Shown piece by piece: positions 1-14,174 of a stretch of DNA of 64,000 bases. Origin of the DNA: Alviniconcha marisindica (taxonomy: Eukaryota > Mollusca > Gastropoda > Provannidae); contig JABMCL010002470.1 of NCBI GenBank assembly GCA_018857735.1, forward strand, positions 1,127,501 through 1,191,500. Reading direction: 5' to 3'. Below the pieces are notes generated by a model that was not told the origin of the DNA, searched no databases, and saw only the letters and a list, made by a program, of their open reading frames with translations. Position 1 is the first letter of the stretch; each line of letters starts with the position of its first letter. A program made the translations under genes and the position numbers.

Positions 1-1016
<1,016 letters not shown>

Positions 1017-1282
1017 GTTTGTCTGTATGACCAGCAAGCCGTTACACTGTATAATAAAAAAAATTTATGATCAACAAAGAGAGTCAGAGAGCGCCCGAAA
1101 AACGTCACTGACAAAAACGCAATAAAGATATGACTGAATCTCCTGTAGCCTAACTCTCACCTGGTCTGCGAGTAAATACAAGGTGGATAAACTCCAACAA
1201 AAATACATTGTCAAATGTAGGCTACCTTTGGTGGAGTTTGTGTAGCGTACCTTAAGTGATGTTCTGCTCCTTATTATGTATC

Positions 1283-1385
1283 AGATCTCAGGAGCTGTGT
1301 GAAAGTCGAGGTGGCCGTCCTGGGCTCCCGTCCCTAATAAACCTACGGTTTCTGTGGACGTAAAGCAACACTTCAGCTAATATGT
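1283..1385 (+). repeat. Dispersed family B copy, diverged
   Basis: Contains CAGGAGCTGTGTGAAAGTCG and TTTCTGTGGACGTAAAGCA, shared with copies at 26.6, 39.2, 40.4, 44.6, 45.7-46.3 kb. The remaining bases from 1016 to 1889 hold a poly-G run (1653-1667) and no gene. Confidence 0.7.
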
Positions 1386-1919
1386 ATCTCTCCCGTGTCT
1401 GTTCATAGTACCAGCGGTACACTGGGCATTGTTATTATTGCAGTTCAAACCATTGTTGCTGTCGCAATTATTATTACCATTTTATGTCTTATGCTTGTTT
1501 ATGTGTTGTTGTTTTTTAGTCGTTATTATGTTTCATTTCCGTACATATTTATCCATCTATTGTCTTCTTTCTTCTCCTTTGCATACTCATCTGTTATTTT
1601 ACCAGTCCATCACCAGTAATGCATGTATTTTGTAGTGTGTGTGGGGTTGGGAGGGGGGGGGGGGGGGTTGGGGGTGCCTTGTGCTATATAGCCTGTTCAC
1701 CCAAACCAACGGCTATAGTCCAGGCTTTATCGGGATATATAGTTATGTGAGCTTGAAGATGACCAGCACGTCTGGCTGTTTTTCATTATATTATGGAGAC
1801 GTGAAACTGTCTCTGAATAACATGATTTCATGGCATTGCTTGTAGCTCACTCAGACAGCAGCATGACCCCCACCCCCCTTCCCCACCTCTCCTTTCTAGT
1901 CCCCATCTGCCCCCCTCTG

Positions 1920-2748
1920 AGTTCAGAATCTCGTCCACCCTCCCTGTCCTTAACGCCCTCTCCCTGTCCTTAAAGCTCTCTCCCTGTCCTTAACGCCCGC
2001 TCCCTATCCTTCACGCCCGCTCCCTGTCCTTAACGCCCGCTCCCTGTCCTTAACGCCCTCTCCCTGTCCTTTAAAGCCCGCTCCCTGTCCTTAACGCCCT
2101 CTCCCGTCCTTAACGCCCTATCCCTTCACGCCCGCTCCTTGTCCTTAACGCCCGCTCCCTATCCTTTACGCCCGCTCCCTGTCCTTAACGCCCGCTCCCT
2201 GTCCTTAACGCCCTCTCCCTGTCCTTAACGCCCTTCCCTGTCCTTACGCCCTCTCCTGTCCTTAACGCCCGCTCCCTATCCTTTACGCCCGCTCCCTGTC
2301 CTTAACGCCCGCTCCCTGTCCTTAACGCCCTCTCCCTGTCCTTAACGCCCTATCCCTATCCTTTACGCCCGCTCCTTGTCCTTAACGCCCGCTCCCTATC
2401 CTTTACGCCCGCTCCCAGTCCTTAACGCCCGCTCCCTGTCCTTAACGCCCTCTCCCTGTCCTTAACGCCCGCTCCCTGTCCTTAACGCCCCTCCCTGTCC
2501 TTAACGCCCTCTCCCTGTCCTTAACGCCCGCTCCCTGTCCTTAACGCCCTCTCCCTGTCCTTAACGCCCCCGCCCTCTCCCTGTCCTTAACGCCCCGCCC
2601 TCTCCCTGTCCTTAACGCCCTCCCTGTCCTTAACGCCCGCTCCCTGTCCTTAACGCCCTCTCCCTGTCTTTAACACCCTCTCCCTGTCCTTAACGCCCGC
2701 TTCCTGTCCTTAACGCCCGCTCCCTGTCCTTAACGCCCGCTCCCTAGG
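1920..2748. repeat. 20-bp satellite array, about 40 copies
   Basis: Unit GCTCCCTGTCCTTAACGCCC with variants (CTC for GCT, TATCCTTTACG) and a few truncated units. C/T-rich on the plus strand. It has no long ORF. Confidence 0.95.
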
Positions 2749-2755
2749 CAGAGAC

Positions 2756-3262
<507 letters not shown>

Positions 3263-3494
3263 TGTAGTCGGTGCTTTCTGGTTCCCGATAGCTCATGGGG
3301 TATAAATATCTAAATAAATTGATCTTGTTTCAAAACGCCGGTAGTCAACTTTGTTTTAGCAGCAGAGGTAGGCCAAGCAGACAATAATTTACTGTTAGAG
3401 GGCCAGGAATGATTGTCAGAAGTGTGCATGCCAGTGCGCATGTCCACGGTGCATGTGTCCGTTTGTGTATGCGTACGTGATGCGTGTGCGAAGT

Positions 3495-3516
3495 GTGTGT
3501 GTGTGTGTGTGTGTGC

Positions 3517-3570
<54 letters not shown>
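3495..3570. repeat. (TG)n-(GA)n microsatellite
   Basis: TG run to about 3518, then GA run. 3571-4180 beyond it shows no gene or array. Confidence 0.9.
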
Positions 3571-3574
<4 letters not shown>

Positions 3575-4184
3575 TACAAGGATTGTTGCAGTAGTTGAGA
3601 GTTTTGATCTGATGTACTTACATTTTGAACGACGTTAACGTCTTGCACTCACTGAGAAGAGGCACAGAGAAGTCTAAATATTCATCATTAAAGTTGTGAA
3701 AATACAGAACAAATATATACTTCGGCCACAAAGCTTTATTTTTATGAAAGAACTATTCCAATCTTCACTTTGCGGCTGGCGCCAGGCCAGGCAAAACTGC
3801 GCAAATACCTACTTACTGAAAACAAAAACAACAAGTGTTCAAATGTGAGTTATTGTGAAAATTCTTTCAAATGCGTATTTTATTGCTATAGGCATTCAAG
3901 TATGTATTTTATTATAGTGTAAGTCTTAAACTTGGGCACGCAAATGTGTAAAAATAGAGAAGAAAGAAGTCTCAAGACTATATCTATATAAAAATGTCAC
4001 TTTATTGAAACAAATGCCATTCGTCGACCATAATAAGTCAAAAGTAATAACAGAAACACTTGGCCCAGGGGAAAAAAGAGTGGCTAATGATTAATATCAG
4101 CGTTCTGGCGTATTCTTCATTCGGCGCACTATCATGCAGACACACAGACAATGGTCACGGAACAAGTGTAAGTAAGTAACTTGG

Positions 4185-4855
4185 TTTTTCAGTCTTTCAG
4201 TCAACCAGGATGGTTACATCTGGGTGAGAAACAAGTGAGTACTTTAGTTGGTTTAAAAAAACAATTTTGTACACCCAGTCAACCAAGATGGTTAAATCGG
4301 GGCAAGACAATTTAGTAACAAGTAATTTATATATATATTTATTTTTTTACACCCAGTCAACCATGATGGTTAAATTGGGTCAGGACAATGGAACAAGTAA
4401 AATTTTTTTATAATACTCAGTCAACTTTGATGGTTAAATCAGAGCAAAACAATGGAACAAGTACCTTAGTTGTTGTTTTTACACCCAGTCAACCATGATG
4501 GTTAAACTGGGTCAAGACAATGGAAAAGTTTTTTTTACATCAAGTCAACCTGGATGGTTAAACTGGGTCAGGACAATGGAATAAGTAACTTAGTTTTTTG
4601 CACCCAGTCAACCTGGATGGTTAAATTGGGTCAGGACAATGGAATAAGTAATTTAGTTTTTTGCACCCAGTCAACTTGGATGGTTAAATTGGGTCAGGAC
4701 AATGGAATAAGTAGTTTAGTTTTTGGCACCCAGTCAACCTGGATGGTTAAAAATCAGGGTGAGACAATGGACCAAGTAATTTAGTTTTTTACACCCAGTC
4801 AACCAGGATGGTTAAATCAAGGCGACACAACGGAACAAGCAGTTATAAAGGCTAG
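4185..4855. repeat. Tandem array, unit ~70-80 bp, about 9 copies
   Basis: Each unit carries ACCCAGTCAACC, GATGGTTAAAT, GGGTCAGGACAATGG and AAGTAATTTAG. Single dispersed relatives (CCAGTCAACCATTA) occur at 7562, 18325 and 31390, so the array seems to be an amplified piece of a dispersed repeat. Confidence 0.9.
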
Positions 4856-5202
4856 TGTATCAGGCTGTTCACATAAGAGGGGACCTTATTAACCCTATTT
4901 TGTTGTCGTCTGATACTATAAAGCGCCTTGTTGTTCAACTATCCAGCTACTACTACGACCCCGTCTCAGCTTATCGAGATCATGTTCACAGTGAAACCCA
5001 AATGAAAGACCGCCTTTACCGCTAAAAACAGCACATACCTGTCTCACGTTCTTTTGTTTGGTGACTTTACATGTACACAAGTTCCTCACATTTACAGGTA
5101 CGCAAGTCCCTCATGTGTCGACTAATACACACGTTTCTCACACTTGCAAATTCGTTCTTAAAAAATCTGAAACAAGAATGACTGCTAGCATTCTAAAACA
5201 AG

Positions 5203-5716
5203 ATCCAAACACATAAAAAGTTCAAAAGAACGCTATTTATTAGGACAAAACACAACATGCAAATTTTTGGGGTAATCGCCTTTATCAAGCTACAAAGTGA
5301 TATTTAAACAACCGCTAAAAGGTGAAAAACGATGAAAAATGAGATGGAGAGCTAAACCATTCGTTTGTTTTTGTCCTGTCCAGTGCTTGGAAGAAGAAAA
5401 GACAAAAACAGATAAGTGGTTTAGCTCTTCATCTCATTCTTCACCGTTTAAGTATTTTAACTGTTGTTTTGTAGCTTGATAAAGGAGATGACCCCCAAAA
5501 TTCACATGTAAGCAAACATGCCACATTGATGATCGCTTATAGAGCGCTATTCTCCGCTCTCTTGAGCAGACTCACTGCGCTCTCATGTGGTTCTACATGG
5601 TGCTTAACGTCCACAGAAACCATAAGGCTTATTTGGGATGGGCCAGAATCCACATGTTGTGTTTTGTCCTAACAAATAAAAAAAAATTAAAAACCTTTTA
5701 TGTATTTGGAACTCAC
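5203..5716. mobile_element. MITE-like inverted repeat element
   Basis: The left end (ATCCAAACACATAAAAAG then TAGGACAAAACACAACATG) is matched in inverse by the right end near 5655-5716. An inner hairpin pairs 5265-5370 with 5410-5510. A related element is at 14748-14990. No transposase is visible. A family C SINE tail (about 5590-5640, minus) lies inside the right part. Confidence 0.65.
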
Positions 5717-5917
5717 TCTAAAAGTTCTTACATTCACTTATTTACACAGCTTTGTCGCATTTTCTCATGCACCAGCTTCTCAAAATATACATCTTGTTGT
5801 TGGGGGTGGAGCAGTTTAAAAAGAAGAAGATATATATGTACATACTTATATACAAGGCACAAGACTTGTGCCTAAACTGGTTGACACTGAAACAGGAACC
5901 ATACTGAAAGATATGAG

Positions 5918-5939
5918 CCCCCCCCCCCCCCCCCCCCCC
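5918..5939. repeat. Poly-C tract
   Basis: 22 consecutive C. One of more than a dozen long C or G homopolymers in the window; exact lengths may be assembly-sensitive. Confidence 0.85.
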
Positions 5940-7116
5940 AACACACTGTCTGTAACTCAGCATAAGGAACAAAACTGACAACAATGTCCACTTACACAGC
6001 ACAGTTTCACTGTCTAAGATGTAGAAAGCCACATGCTTGTTGCGCTTTGGCCAACACTCATTTTCAAGCCATACATTACAATAAAAAGAATACCGGAAAT
6101 CTACAAAACACCCAACACACGACCCAGACTGCTCATAAGACTTTTCCATTTCCTTTGTCCTTTGTTCATTTTTCCTCCAGCACCAAACTCAAGTCTGCTG
6201 GACTTCCAGCCTCTGGTATGTCAGATTGTCCACAAGCACACAGCAAGCATTGCTTACCATCAAATGGCCAACATTTTGCACAAGCTCCTAATAGTAAATA
6301 TATAGCAATTTTTTTTTTTTAAAGCCATGCCCTCAGTTGATTTAATTCTCAACATTATCATAGAATGATGTCAGCTCCAATTGCCATAAACAAATAAATA
6401 TCAATACTGAAAAATAATAATTGTGGAGTAAACAAATGCAAGCAATGTAACAGCATTGAGCACGTATGGTCATTTACTTCAATACCAACATTTTTATATG
6501 CCTGAATGTTGATACAGAAAACTACAGCGACAATGCAGGCCTTCTAGTAGATAAAGATAAAAATGCTCTGACTCAGCTACGCAAATAAACACAAATCACA
6601 AAGAGACTGACCAACAACAATAAATTACATGAAAAAATAAAGGACTGAACACTGCTTTTACAGCATGAAAAACCACAACAAATCTATATAATTTAATGAC
6701 AGAAACAAAACATGCAGCAAAAAAAGAAAAGAAAAAAAGGAGTAAATGCTTAACAAACCAGTGATGGCTATTACAACCAGTGAACTGGCCTTTGCCATTT
6801 AAAGGAACACGCCTTCTCAAAAGATAGTTTGTCCAACAGGTAGAAAAGATCACACTAAATACTCAGAATGACGACAAAGGCCCAGGTGAGACACTTTACA
6901 GTACACGCTTGCTGTGCTCTAAAGTGGTGGAATTCTCTCCATTCTGACACGCGGCACATTCAGCCCTCTCATGCCTTCAAAAACCGCTGCGAAGACTTGC
7001 TTCTAACCCATCCCTAATAAGCCTCATGGTTTCTGCGGACGTTAAGCACCATGTTTACTTGCTTCAAAAACACAATACCACAACAATAAATTTCAGATTC
7101 AGTCTTTTTCTTTTGC

Positions 7117-7147
<31 letters not shown>

Positions 7148-10100
7148 AGTTACATTCAACATACAACACTAACACCTGACATACAAAAGTAACACTCAAC
7201 AATTTAGCAACTCTTACCTGGAACGAGTCCTTGCACACACTAACTGTCTCTACACTGAGACAGCAACATTTCTGAACCTGATTTAAAATGAGCAAGTTTT
7301 TTTAAAATAAACAAAAATCCCGTACACTCTAACAGCCGTCTTTTATATTCAGGTTTCAACGCAAAACTAGTAAGACTTTGCAAAACAAAATCCAGAATTC
7401 CAACACTCATCTTTTACATGACATCCCATAATTATTAGAGCTAATAACTTTTAAAGACAGTAACCAACTTGGGAGTTTTCCGCCCATAAAGACAAACCCT
7501 GGACTGCAATAATTATCTGCTACATTTGATACAGAGTAGTAAGTTACTTGGTGTTTTTTGCCCAGTCAACCATTACGGTTATATCAGGGTGAATTTGATA
7601 CTAAACAAACATCTTAATGCACGAATCATTCTGGTGGTGACAGTGTAGCGATAGGTATATATTATAATAATCTCCCTTTCCCCCCACCTCTATACTCCCA
7701 TCGCCCCCATCCCTAATAAGCCTTATGGTTTCTGTGGATGTTAAGCACCATGTTTACTTACTAAACAAACAAGACTTAATTTTTTCTACCTGCTGGGCAT
7801 CACATCTTCAAGGGCAAGTCTTGAGTAATAGGACATGATTTTCAGAATCATGGTGATAAAATCTAAAAACATGCACTCTACATGATCCACCGGTCTAGTT
7901 CAATATACATGATTACATCTCTCACAGTCACTTCTACAGTTAATCAGAACTACGGCAAACATATAATTATATATATATCTACACACACACACACACCAAG
8001 GTACTACAATCCATACTCAAACATGAGGCAAGATGCATTGTGTATGTTAAAATAAAGACCCCATGTCCGTTTATTTGATTAGAACATCCCTGGTAACTGA
8101 CTGAATGGCTAACTCCACTGCAAAGACCAGTAACAGTCTTTCGTAACTGAGGTGACCTCGAGTGGTTGACGAGGCATTAAAATCCGTGAGCTAACATGAA
8201 AAAGAGCATGCATACATGTATTACTGTAATGTTTTGTTGTTGGGTTTTTTCAAGGGGGGGGGGGGGGGGGGGGGGCGGGGGGCGGCGGATGTGTAGCGTA
8301 ATTATGACACATCTCCATGACACTTTGTGTGTTCCTGTGTTGTTAATGAAGAAACAGGCAGTGGAGCAAGTTTGATTCAAGGGAAATCTGTCCTCGTTTT
8401 ATTTTTTTTAAATAAATATTTTAGTTTGGGCCAGAAGGAAGACTGCACTGTCTTGATGTATAATATCTTTGCTTATGGGTCACAAACACTTCATGACCTT
8501 TTCAATCAGGAAAGGCACTCCGACTAAACAAGAAAAGGGAAAAATCAACTCTTGCTCTAATTGCCAGATAGTTTATGCATTTTTACTGGGTTAGTCTACT
8601 TAGGACAAGAGCCTTTCTTCGGTCATTATTAACCTGTCACAGATTCTGGAGGCATAAAAAGGTACACAGATAAAGCTGTCTGAATTTGCCCTTTAAAAAA
8701 ACTCCTTTCATAAAAGAAAATGCAGTTTACATAAACTGTGGTTTAACATAAAAATATGTGTACAGTACACCAAATGCAGCTTTACACACACACAAAACAC
8801 TTAACCAAATGCAGTTTTACACAAAAATACACCTTTACACAAGATGCCGTATTACATCATTGTAACAGTCCATTCACAAACGCATTTGATGGCAGATGGC
8901 CAAGGCAGTAAAAACATTAACACGTCAGTCACATGGTAGAACTGCACGCAAGCCTATCACTATCGTAACATTTCATGCAGGTGCCGCAGTATTGCACCGG
9001 ACTCGGACTTGCAATCTTAAGAAACAAGCACCATTATTTATAACAGGTTTTATATACATATATATATATATATCAAGGTGGACCTAGAAAGGTGATGATG
9101 CCAAAGCTGTGTGGTTAACATAGGTTTGAACAGGGCTAACTTTTCAAATTCCCCAAACATTAAAGACCATTTCCCCGGGCCAAGTTGCATACTGCTCAGT
9201 TACACACAACTTGAACACTCAAGTTAAAAGCTGAAAAAGTTTTGCATTTTCCCTTTATCATCTACTGTCTGGCCTCCCATTTTATTTCTGAATCCCTGTT
9301 CTGGGGATTGTCTGCTGACCATTGTCACTGACCACTAAAGTGCTGTGAGTGGGAGTGCCCATATTCCCCTTTCCGAGGATTATATGCTGACCATTGTCAC
9401 TGACCATACTGAAGTGCTGTGAATGTGAGACTGCTTCTGAGGATTATCTGCTGACCATTATCACTGATACAGTGATAACACAGTTGGCTGTACTTGCAAA
9501 AGGTGACATGAATAGTCCATGTGAAACATTCCCCCAAAACGGGTCAATAAAGTATCATGCAATGCAGATAAGACGAAACTGAAAGACCCCACCCCTCATG
9601 CTTATTTTAAGTTTACTTCTTTAAAATGCCAACTACTGTCATTTATGCTGTCTATTGATATGAATAAAATAATGTTACCCCCCCACCCCCCTTTATCCAT
9701 AATTATCAGCGTTTTGCTTTTGGCATGTATATACTATATGCATGCACTGAAGTTCAACCATGTGAAGGGTGGAACAGCAGACACTGATATTACAGGACGT
9801 TATTATTTTAAAACAAGCTGAGAACAGTTCCAAAATATCATACTGTAGGTTTACCTTTAGAACATGTACCGTATGCAGAGATGGAAATGGCATACAGATA
9901 TCATGGAAGTGTTGGTTGCCATTATGCTCAACTTTTAATACAACTCAAAACACTTCTAGATCTCATCACACTGTATAATATCAAGGTTCTGTACAAGCAC
10001 ATGTATTATACCTGTAAATACGCATGCACCAAAGTTCAACAAAACCACGTCAGAGAGGAAAAGCAGTGTATGTAGAGATTACAGGGACATGTCAACTCTT

Positions 10101-11259
10101 TATTAATTTTTTTAATTATAAATACAACTAACTGAGAACACTTCTGGTGAGTGATAAGGGAATCAAAGGCACAATTCCGAGCAGCAACTACTTCCCCGTC
10201 GCCATTTTGCCTGTGACACAGTTGCTTGCACCATGGCCTTGTAAACCGATAGATACATGGGTGTTCTTGGCTGGTTGGCTAACATGTGGACTGTAAATCC
10301 AGTGGCCAACATTTGAATCATGGACACGACAGGGCCAAGGACCATTTTTTAGTTCTTCAAAGTCTATGCTTGTGCGGACTTGCCAGTGGCTGCCTTGCCT
10401 TTGTGTACACTTCTTCTTCTTTCATTTAAGGGCCCACAATCAACATGTCGATTATTCTGGCGCCTATACACCTCAGACACTACAAATACAATTGTTATGT
10501 GCGTAAAAGATCCCATGCCCACCTTTGAGTAAGAGAAGGCCAGTGGCGTGAAAACACACAGGTAATGCTTGAGAGCAGCAGAACAATAAAAATGTGGATT
10601 GTTGGTACTACTAATGGAGGAAGAAGAAAGATCTGTTTTCTGTTAGTGAACAAAAGAGGAGCTGGGATTAGCTGAGGGCAAGATGTAACCATAGCAGCAG
10701 TGGAAAGATGGCAGATCAGCAGTCGCTGCTTTAAATGTGAGTGAAAGGTTTTGGCACAAGTGAAACAACAAATTAAATGCACATCATTCACATGCTTTGC
10801 TGTAGGTTATTTCCCCAGCTAAATACCAACATCAACAAGGAAAAATACAGGTTCAACTGACGATCTCTCAAAAGAGAGTACGACACAAATGGGCACAGAG
10901 AACAATGATTGTTTCCTTTAAAACGAGCCTCTTAAAAACAAATTGCAAATCACCTTCATTTTGCGTTCCAAATTTTTTTAAGAAAAAGCCCACAGTTAAA
11001 ATCAAGTGAAATGACAAGATCTCAAAATCTTCAGCAAACTAATGAAGTTCCCCGCAAGAAATGTTTCTGAAACATGGGACCAAAGTAGCAGAAACTGAAA
11101 ACACTTTCTTCTTCTTCTTTTTTTGAAAGTCTAAGGTTGTGAATGGGTAATCCATCAGATGTGTTGAAGTCCAATCACATGAATCCTAGTTCAGTTCAAG
11201 ATGGTATCTACGTGCTTGGAAAAGCCTATATGCGCTCCACCCCGTCTCTCAGAAGTTCC
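5940..11259. other. About 5.3 kb without recognisable gene
   Basis: A/T-rich, no ORF with family resemblance. It holds SINE C tail fragments (7008-7066, 7617-7768), poly-C (7118-7147), poly-G (8254-8275), three ~65-bp direct repeats with CTGACCATTGTCACTGA (9300-9475) and short AT/CA runs. It may include the 3' UTR of a transcript, but no boundary is visible. Confidence 0.5.
7617..7768 (+). mobile_element. SINE family C, 3' part
   Basis: Shares TTCTGGTGGTGACAGTGTAG and CTAATAAGCCTTATGGTTTC with the fuller copies at 38226 and 46666. The tRNA-like head is missing. Confidence 0.75.
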
Positions 11260-11499
11260 CCCCCACGTCGCCTTTGAAACAGTTCCAGTGTTCATCTGAT
11301 CAACAATGGCCCTTTCTCGTCCTTTCAAGGAAGATCGTCTAGCGCTTCCTCTTTGCTGAAAGAATCCTAGGGTTCAGTCTTGCTTTCTGCAGTTCCCTAA
11401 TTTCAACTCTCAGACACAAGCAAATCAACTGGAAAGACACCCTCTCCACTGACACATCAACAAAGCTGTGGGAGACAAATCCTCTTCATTCCTGAACAC

Positions 11500-11815
11500 A
11501 TTCCGTAAAGTACTTTGAAACATTTTGGTCAGTGCTCTTTCTGCTTCATCACTCCAGCTGTCTGGAATTTGCTGCCTTCCAGTCTGCAAAATCTCCCCAT
11601 TCTATCTCGAGTTCAAAATCCACCTGAAGACTTCCCTGTTTTTGACAGACTTTTTCACAAAGCTTGGTAGACCATTCCTGTGAACATAGATTGTGTGTAC
11701 ATCTATGTGGCTATAAGTGCATGAATGGTGTATGGTAGTTAGCACATTGATTTTTCATTTTGCAAAAAGATTTGTGCTGTATAAGAGCTATCCATTATTA
11801 TTATTACTGTACACA
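11500..11815 (+). mobile_element. LINE 3' end fragment, diverged
   Basis: Resembles the C-terminal W-N-L-P and K-T-F region of CR1/L2-like LINEs in broken frames (TCTGGAATTTGCTGCC), followed by a tail ending in a TTA microsatellite near 11795. Confidence 0.5.
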
Positions 11816-11819
11816 CAGG

Positions 11820-12005
11820 GTACAGCCCCTGAAAACCGAAGAACCTTAAAAGCCCGGGTGATGGGGCTGTCCAGGCCCTTCAAAGGATGTGCCTCCGGCG
11901 GAGTTTATGTACCTTAATTTACTGGCATGCCAGGTGAACTACCATAAGCGACTCAGGCCTTCGTTGTTGTGTTTGTGCGACAAATTTTGAGCAAATTAAC
12001 TAACT
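11820..12005 (+). repeat. Dispersed repeat shared with 402-530
   Basis: Contains AAAGGATGTGCCTCCGGCGG, GCATGCCA and GCGACTCAGG, as in the copy near the left edge. Nature unknown. Confidence 0.6.
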
Positions 12006-12130
12006 CCTTTTTGGGATGATACTGCAGAGTAGAGCCTACATGGGCAGCGCAGAGGAGATATGGGGGCAACGTCATCATAAGCATTAACGTTATTTTTGGT
12101 AAATTGATGTCCTCCCCTTAAGCACATATA

Positions 12131-12132
<2 letters not shown>

Positions 12133-12199
<67 letters not shown>
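12133..12199. repeat. (GA)n microsatellite
   Basis: About 67 bp of uninterrupted GA. Confidence 0.95.
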
Positions 12200-12203
<4 letters not shown>

Positions 12204-12374
12204 CTGCTGTTAACTTTTAAGAAAGCTGTGGTTATGCCAGCTTTGTTTTCAGGCCAGTTTTGAGGGTTTCTCTCTCTTTTTTGGACAGAAAGTTTGACAC
12301 AGCAATTAAAAAACAACAACACAGGATTGAGGCCTCCAGGCTGGCTTACCTGCGCCCAAGTAGACACATGCCCA

Positions 12375-12935
12375 GTTGCCGAGTCTACAACGAAGGGGGC
12401 ATGCCTCCGCAATGGTATATGTACAATGAAGGGAGCATGGCTCTATAACTTGACTGACATGTAGGTGTACATGTCATTCAAGTTGTGGAGTCATGTCCCC
12501 TACTGTACACACACCATTGTGGAGGCATGCCCCCTTTGTTGTACACCTATGTCAAGTTGTGGAGTCATGCCCCCTTCGTTGTACACCTACATGTCAATCA
12601 AGTTGTGGAGGCATGCCCTCTTCGTTGTACACATATTACTGTGGAGGCATGCCCCCTTCGTTGTACACACATACTTGTGGAGGCATGCCCCCTTCGTTGT
12701 ACACTTACATGTTAATCAAGTTGTGGAGTCATGTTCCCTTTATAGTACACCTACATGTCAATCAAGTTCTGGAGCCATGCCCCCTTCATTGTACACACAT
12801 CAGTGTGGAAGCATGCCCCCTTTGTTGTACACCTACATGTCAATCAAGTTTTGGAGACTCCCCCCCCCCCCCCCCCCCCCCCCCCATTGTAGGATGTCAG
12901 TCAAGTTTTGGAGACACGCCCACTTCACTGAAGAC
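12375..12935. repeat. Minisatellite, 36-46 bp units, about 12 copies
   Basis: Core GCATGCCCCCTTCGTTGTAC followed by ACCTACATGTCAATCAAGTT and GTGGAG. It is open in two plus frames (174 and 180 aa) but these are repeat translations. It ends at a poly-C run (12860-12885). Confidence 0.93.
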
Positions 12936-13230
12936 CCACCAAACACACGCCCTCTTCGTGGAAACACCTGGCTTGGCAGTTCAGTGTGATTTTGAAGCTG
13001 TCGCCCTGCAAGTACAGAGAAAGATATTTTACTGATCCTTTCACTCCAGACGATGCATTCTGGCGCCGATGCACAACAACCCAGTTTCAGCAACATTCTG
13101 GAAAGCCTGGGGAATCCTGACCACATGATCAGTGAGGCAGAGGTCTGATGCAGAAGCTTGCGTGCAAACTGCGCCATTTTCATGGTGTTCTGGAGTTCTA
13201 AAAGTCACCAAACTGAGTTTTCAATGCGTG

Positions 13231-13486
13231 TCAGATCTCTGCACCAAGACGGCAGCCCAGCACTTCACCGCAGATGAAGCGATTCATTATAGATTTTCCC
13301 GGCGATGGGGATGAAAGCAATGAAGAAAACATGTTTGGAGAGGAGGGGAATACAGAGTTTGACCTAGCTGATGTCAACAGAAGTGACAGTGACTCTCCAG
13401 AAGAAAGTGTTGAAGAAGTGAATGAACCCAGTACACTGAGGTGCAGGGGGGGGGGGGGGGGGGGGGGATTTTGGGGAAAAAGGTGA
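13231..13486. other. Candidate exon-like open stretch, both strands
   Basis: Plus strand from 13274 reads an acidic FPGDGDESNEENMFG, EVNEPSTL peptide. The minus strand is open from a poly-C tract and CTCAG acceptor (exon start 13435) to a stop at 13231 and is in the phase needed to follow CDCA7 exon 9 spliced at 14038. No family resemblance was recognised for either reading. Confidence 0.25.
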
Positions 13487-13955
13487 TGTGGTAGTGGTTG
13501 ATGTGGTCGTAGGGGGTGAGGACAACAAGCACAGGGCGCTGTTGGAGAACAAGTGTCCATGTGGCAATTATATTTCTATGCTTCTGGTGCTTCTGTGTGA
13601 TTGATCATTCTATTTCAAGTTAAATGCTGCAATCCTATAAATGGCGAAAAGTGCAGGCAGTGAAATGGTTATGAGACAGTTCTGCATGTCTATGAGAGAC
13701 AGTTCTATAAGAGTTATGCAAACCTCTGCAAATCAGGTCATAAAAATGTTCAAACAAAACCATTCATGCAGCACCCTACCACACGCACCAGAAAAAGACC
13801 CAACAAAAATACATGATGCTAACATGCTACTAGTCTTGAGTCACATTCAAGAATTGGCAGCTTTTGTGAAGAAGTTGAATGCCCTTGTTCCATTAAGTTT
13901 TCTTTTTCCTTTCTCCCATGTCAGTTTATCATTCTAAAAACCAAAATGCACACAC

Positions 13956-14174
13956 TTAGTTTCTAGTGAAAAACAGATAGCTTGAAGTTGAAGCACCCAA
14001 ACAAATTTGTTTCGAATACAAATAAAATGCAACTGACCCTCTGAGGTAAGAGTGGACATCATCGTAGCCCCTTTCGCGCGCCAAGTGAATGAGTATACCG
14101 GTGCACCCTTTGCCTCCCCGACGACGACAAAAACTGCAGTTACAGATGCCTCGACATGGCGGACATGTCCATTC
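13956..14174 (-). CDS. CDCA7: CDCA7 coding exon 9 (end of the zinc finger; tail uncertain)
   Basis: Starts [16 protein letters not shown] after acceptor TTTCAG and continues through [20 protein letters not shown]. Read-through gives 72 codons to a TAA at 13956. The last 27 residues lack family resemblance. A GTCAGT sequence at 14037-14032 could act as a donor, ending the exon at 14038 in phase 2. A 48-bp minisatellite begins only a few bases upstream of the acceptor. Confidence 0.85.
   Translation of the reverse strand, partial: EWTCPPCRGICNCSFCRRRGGKGCTGILIHLARERGYDDVHSYLRGSVAFYLYSKQICLGASTSSYLFFTRN

Noticed and set aside
12465..13035. Plus-strand ORFs of 174-180 aa with Cys-Pro-Leu repeats
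   Set aside because: Minisatellite translation interrupted by a poly-C run, no start context or homology.
13641..13937. 98-aa plus ORF beginning MAKSAGSEMVMRQF
   Set aside because: No recognised family, no splice-supported neighbours, composition typical of chance ORFs.
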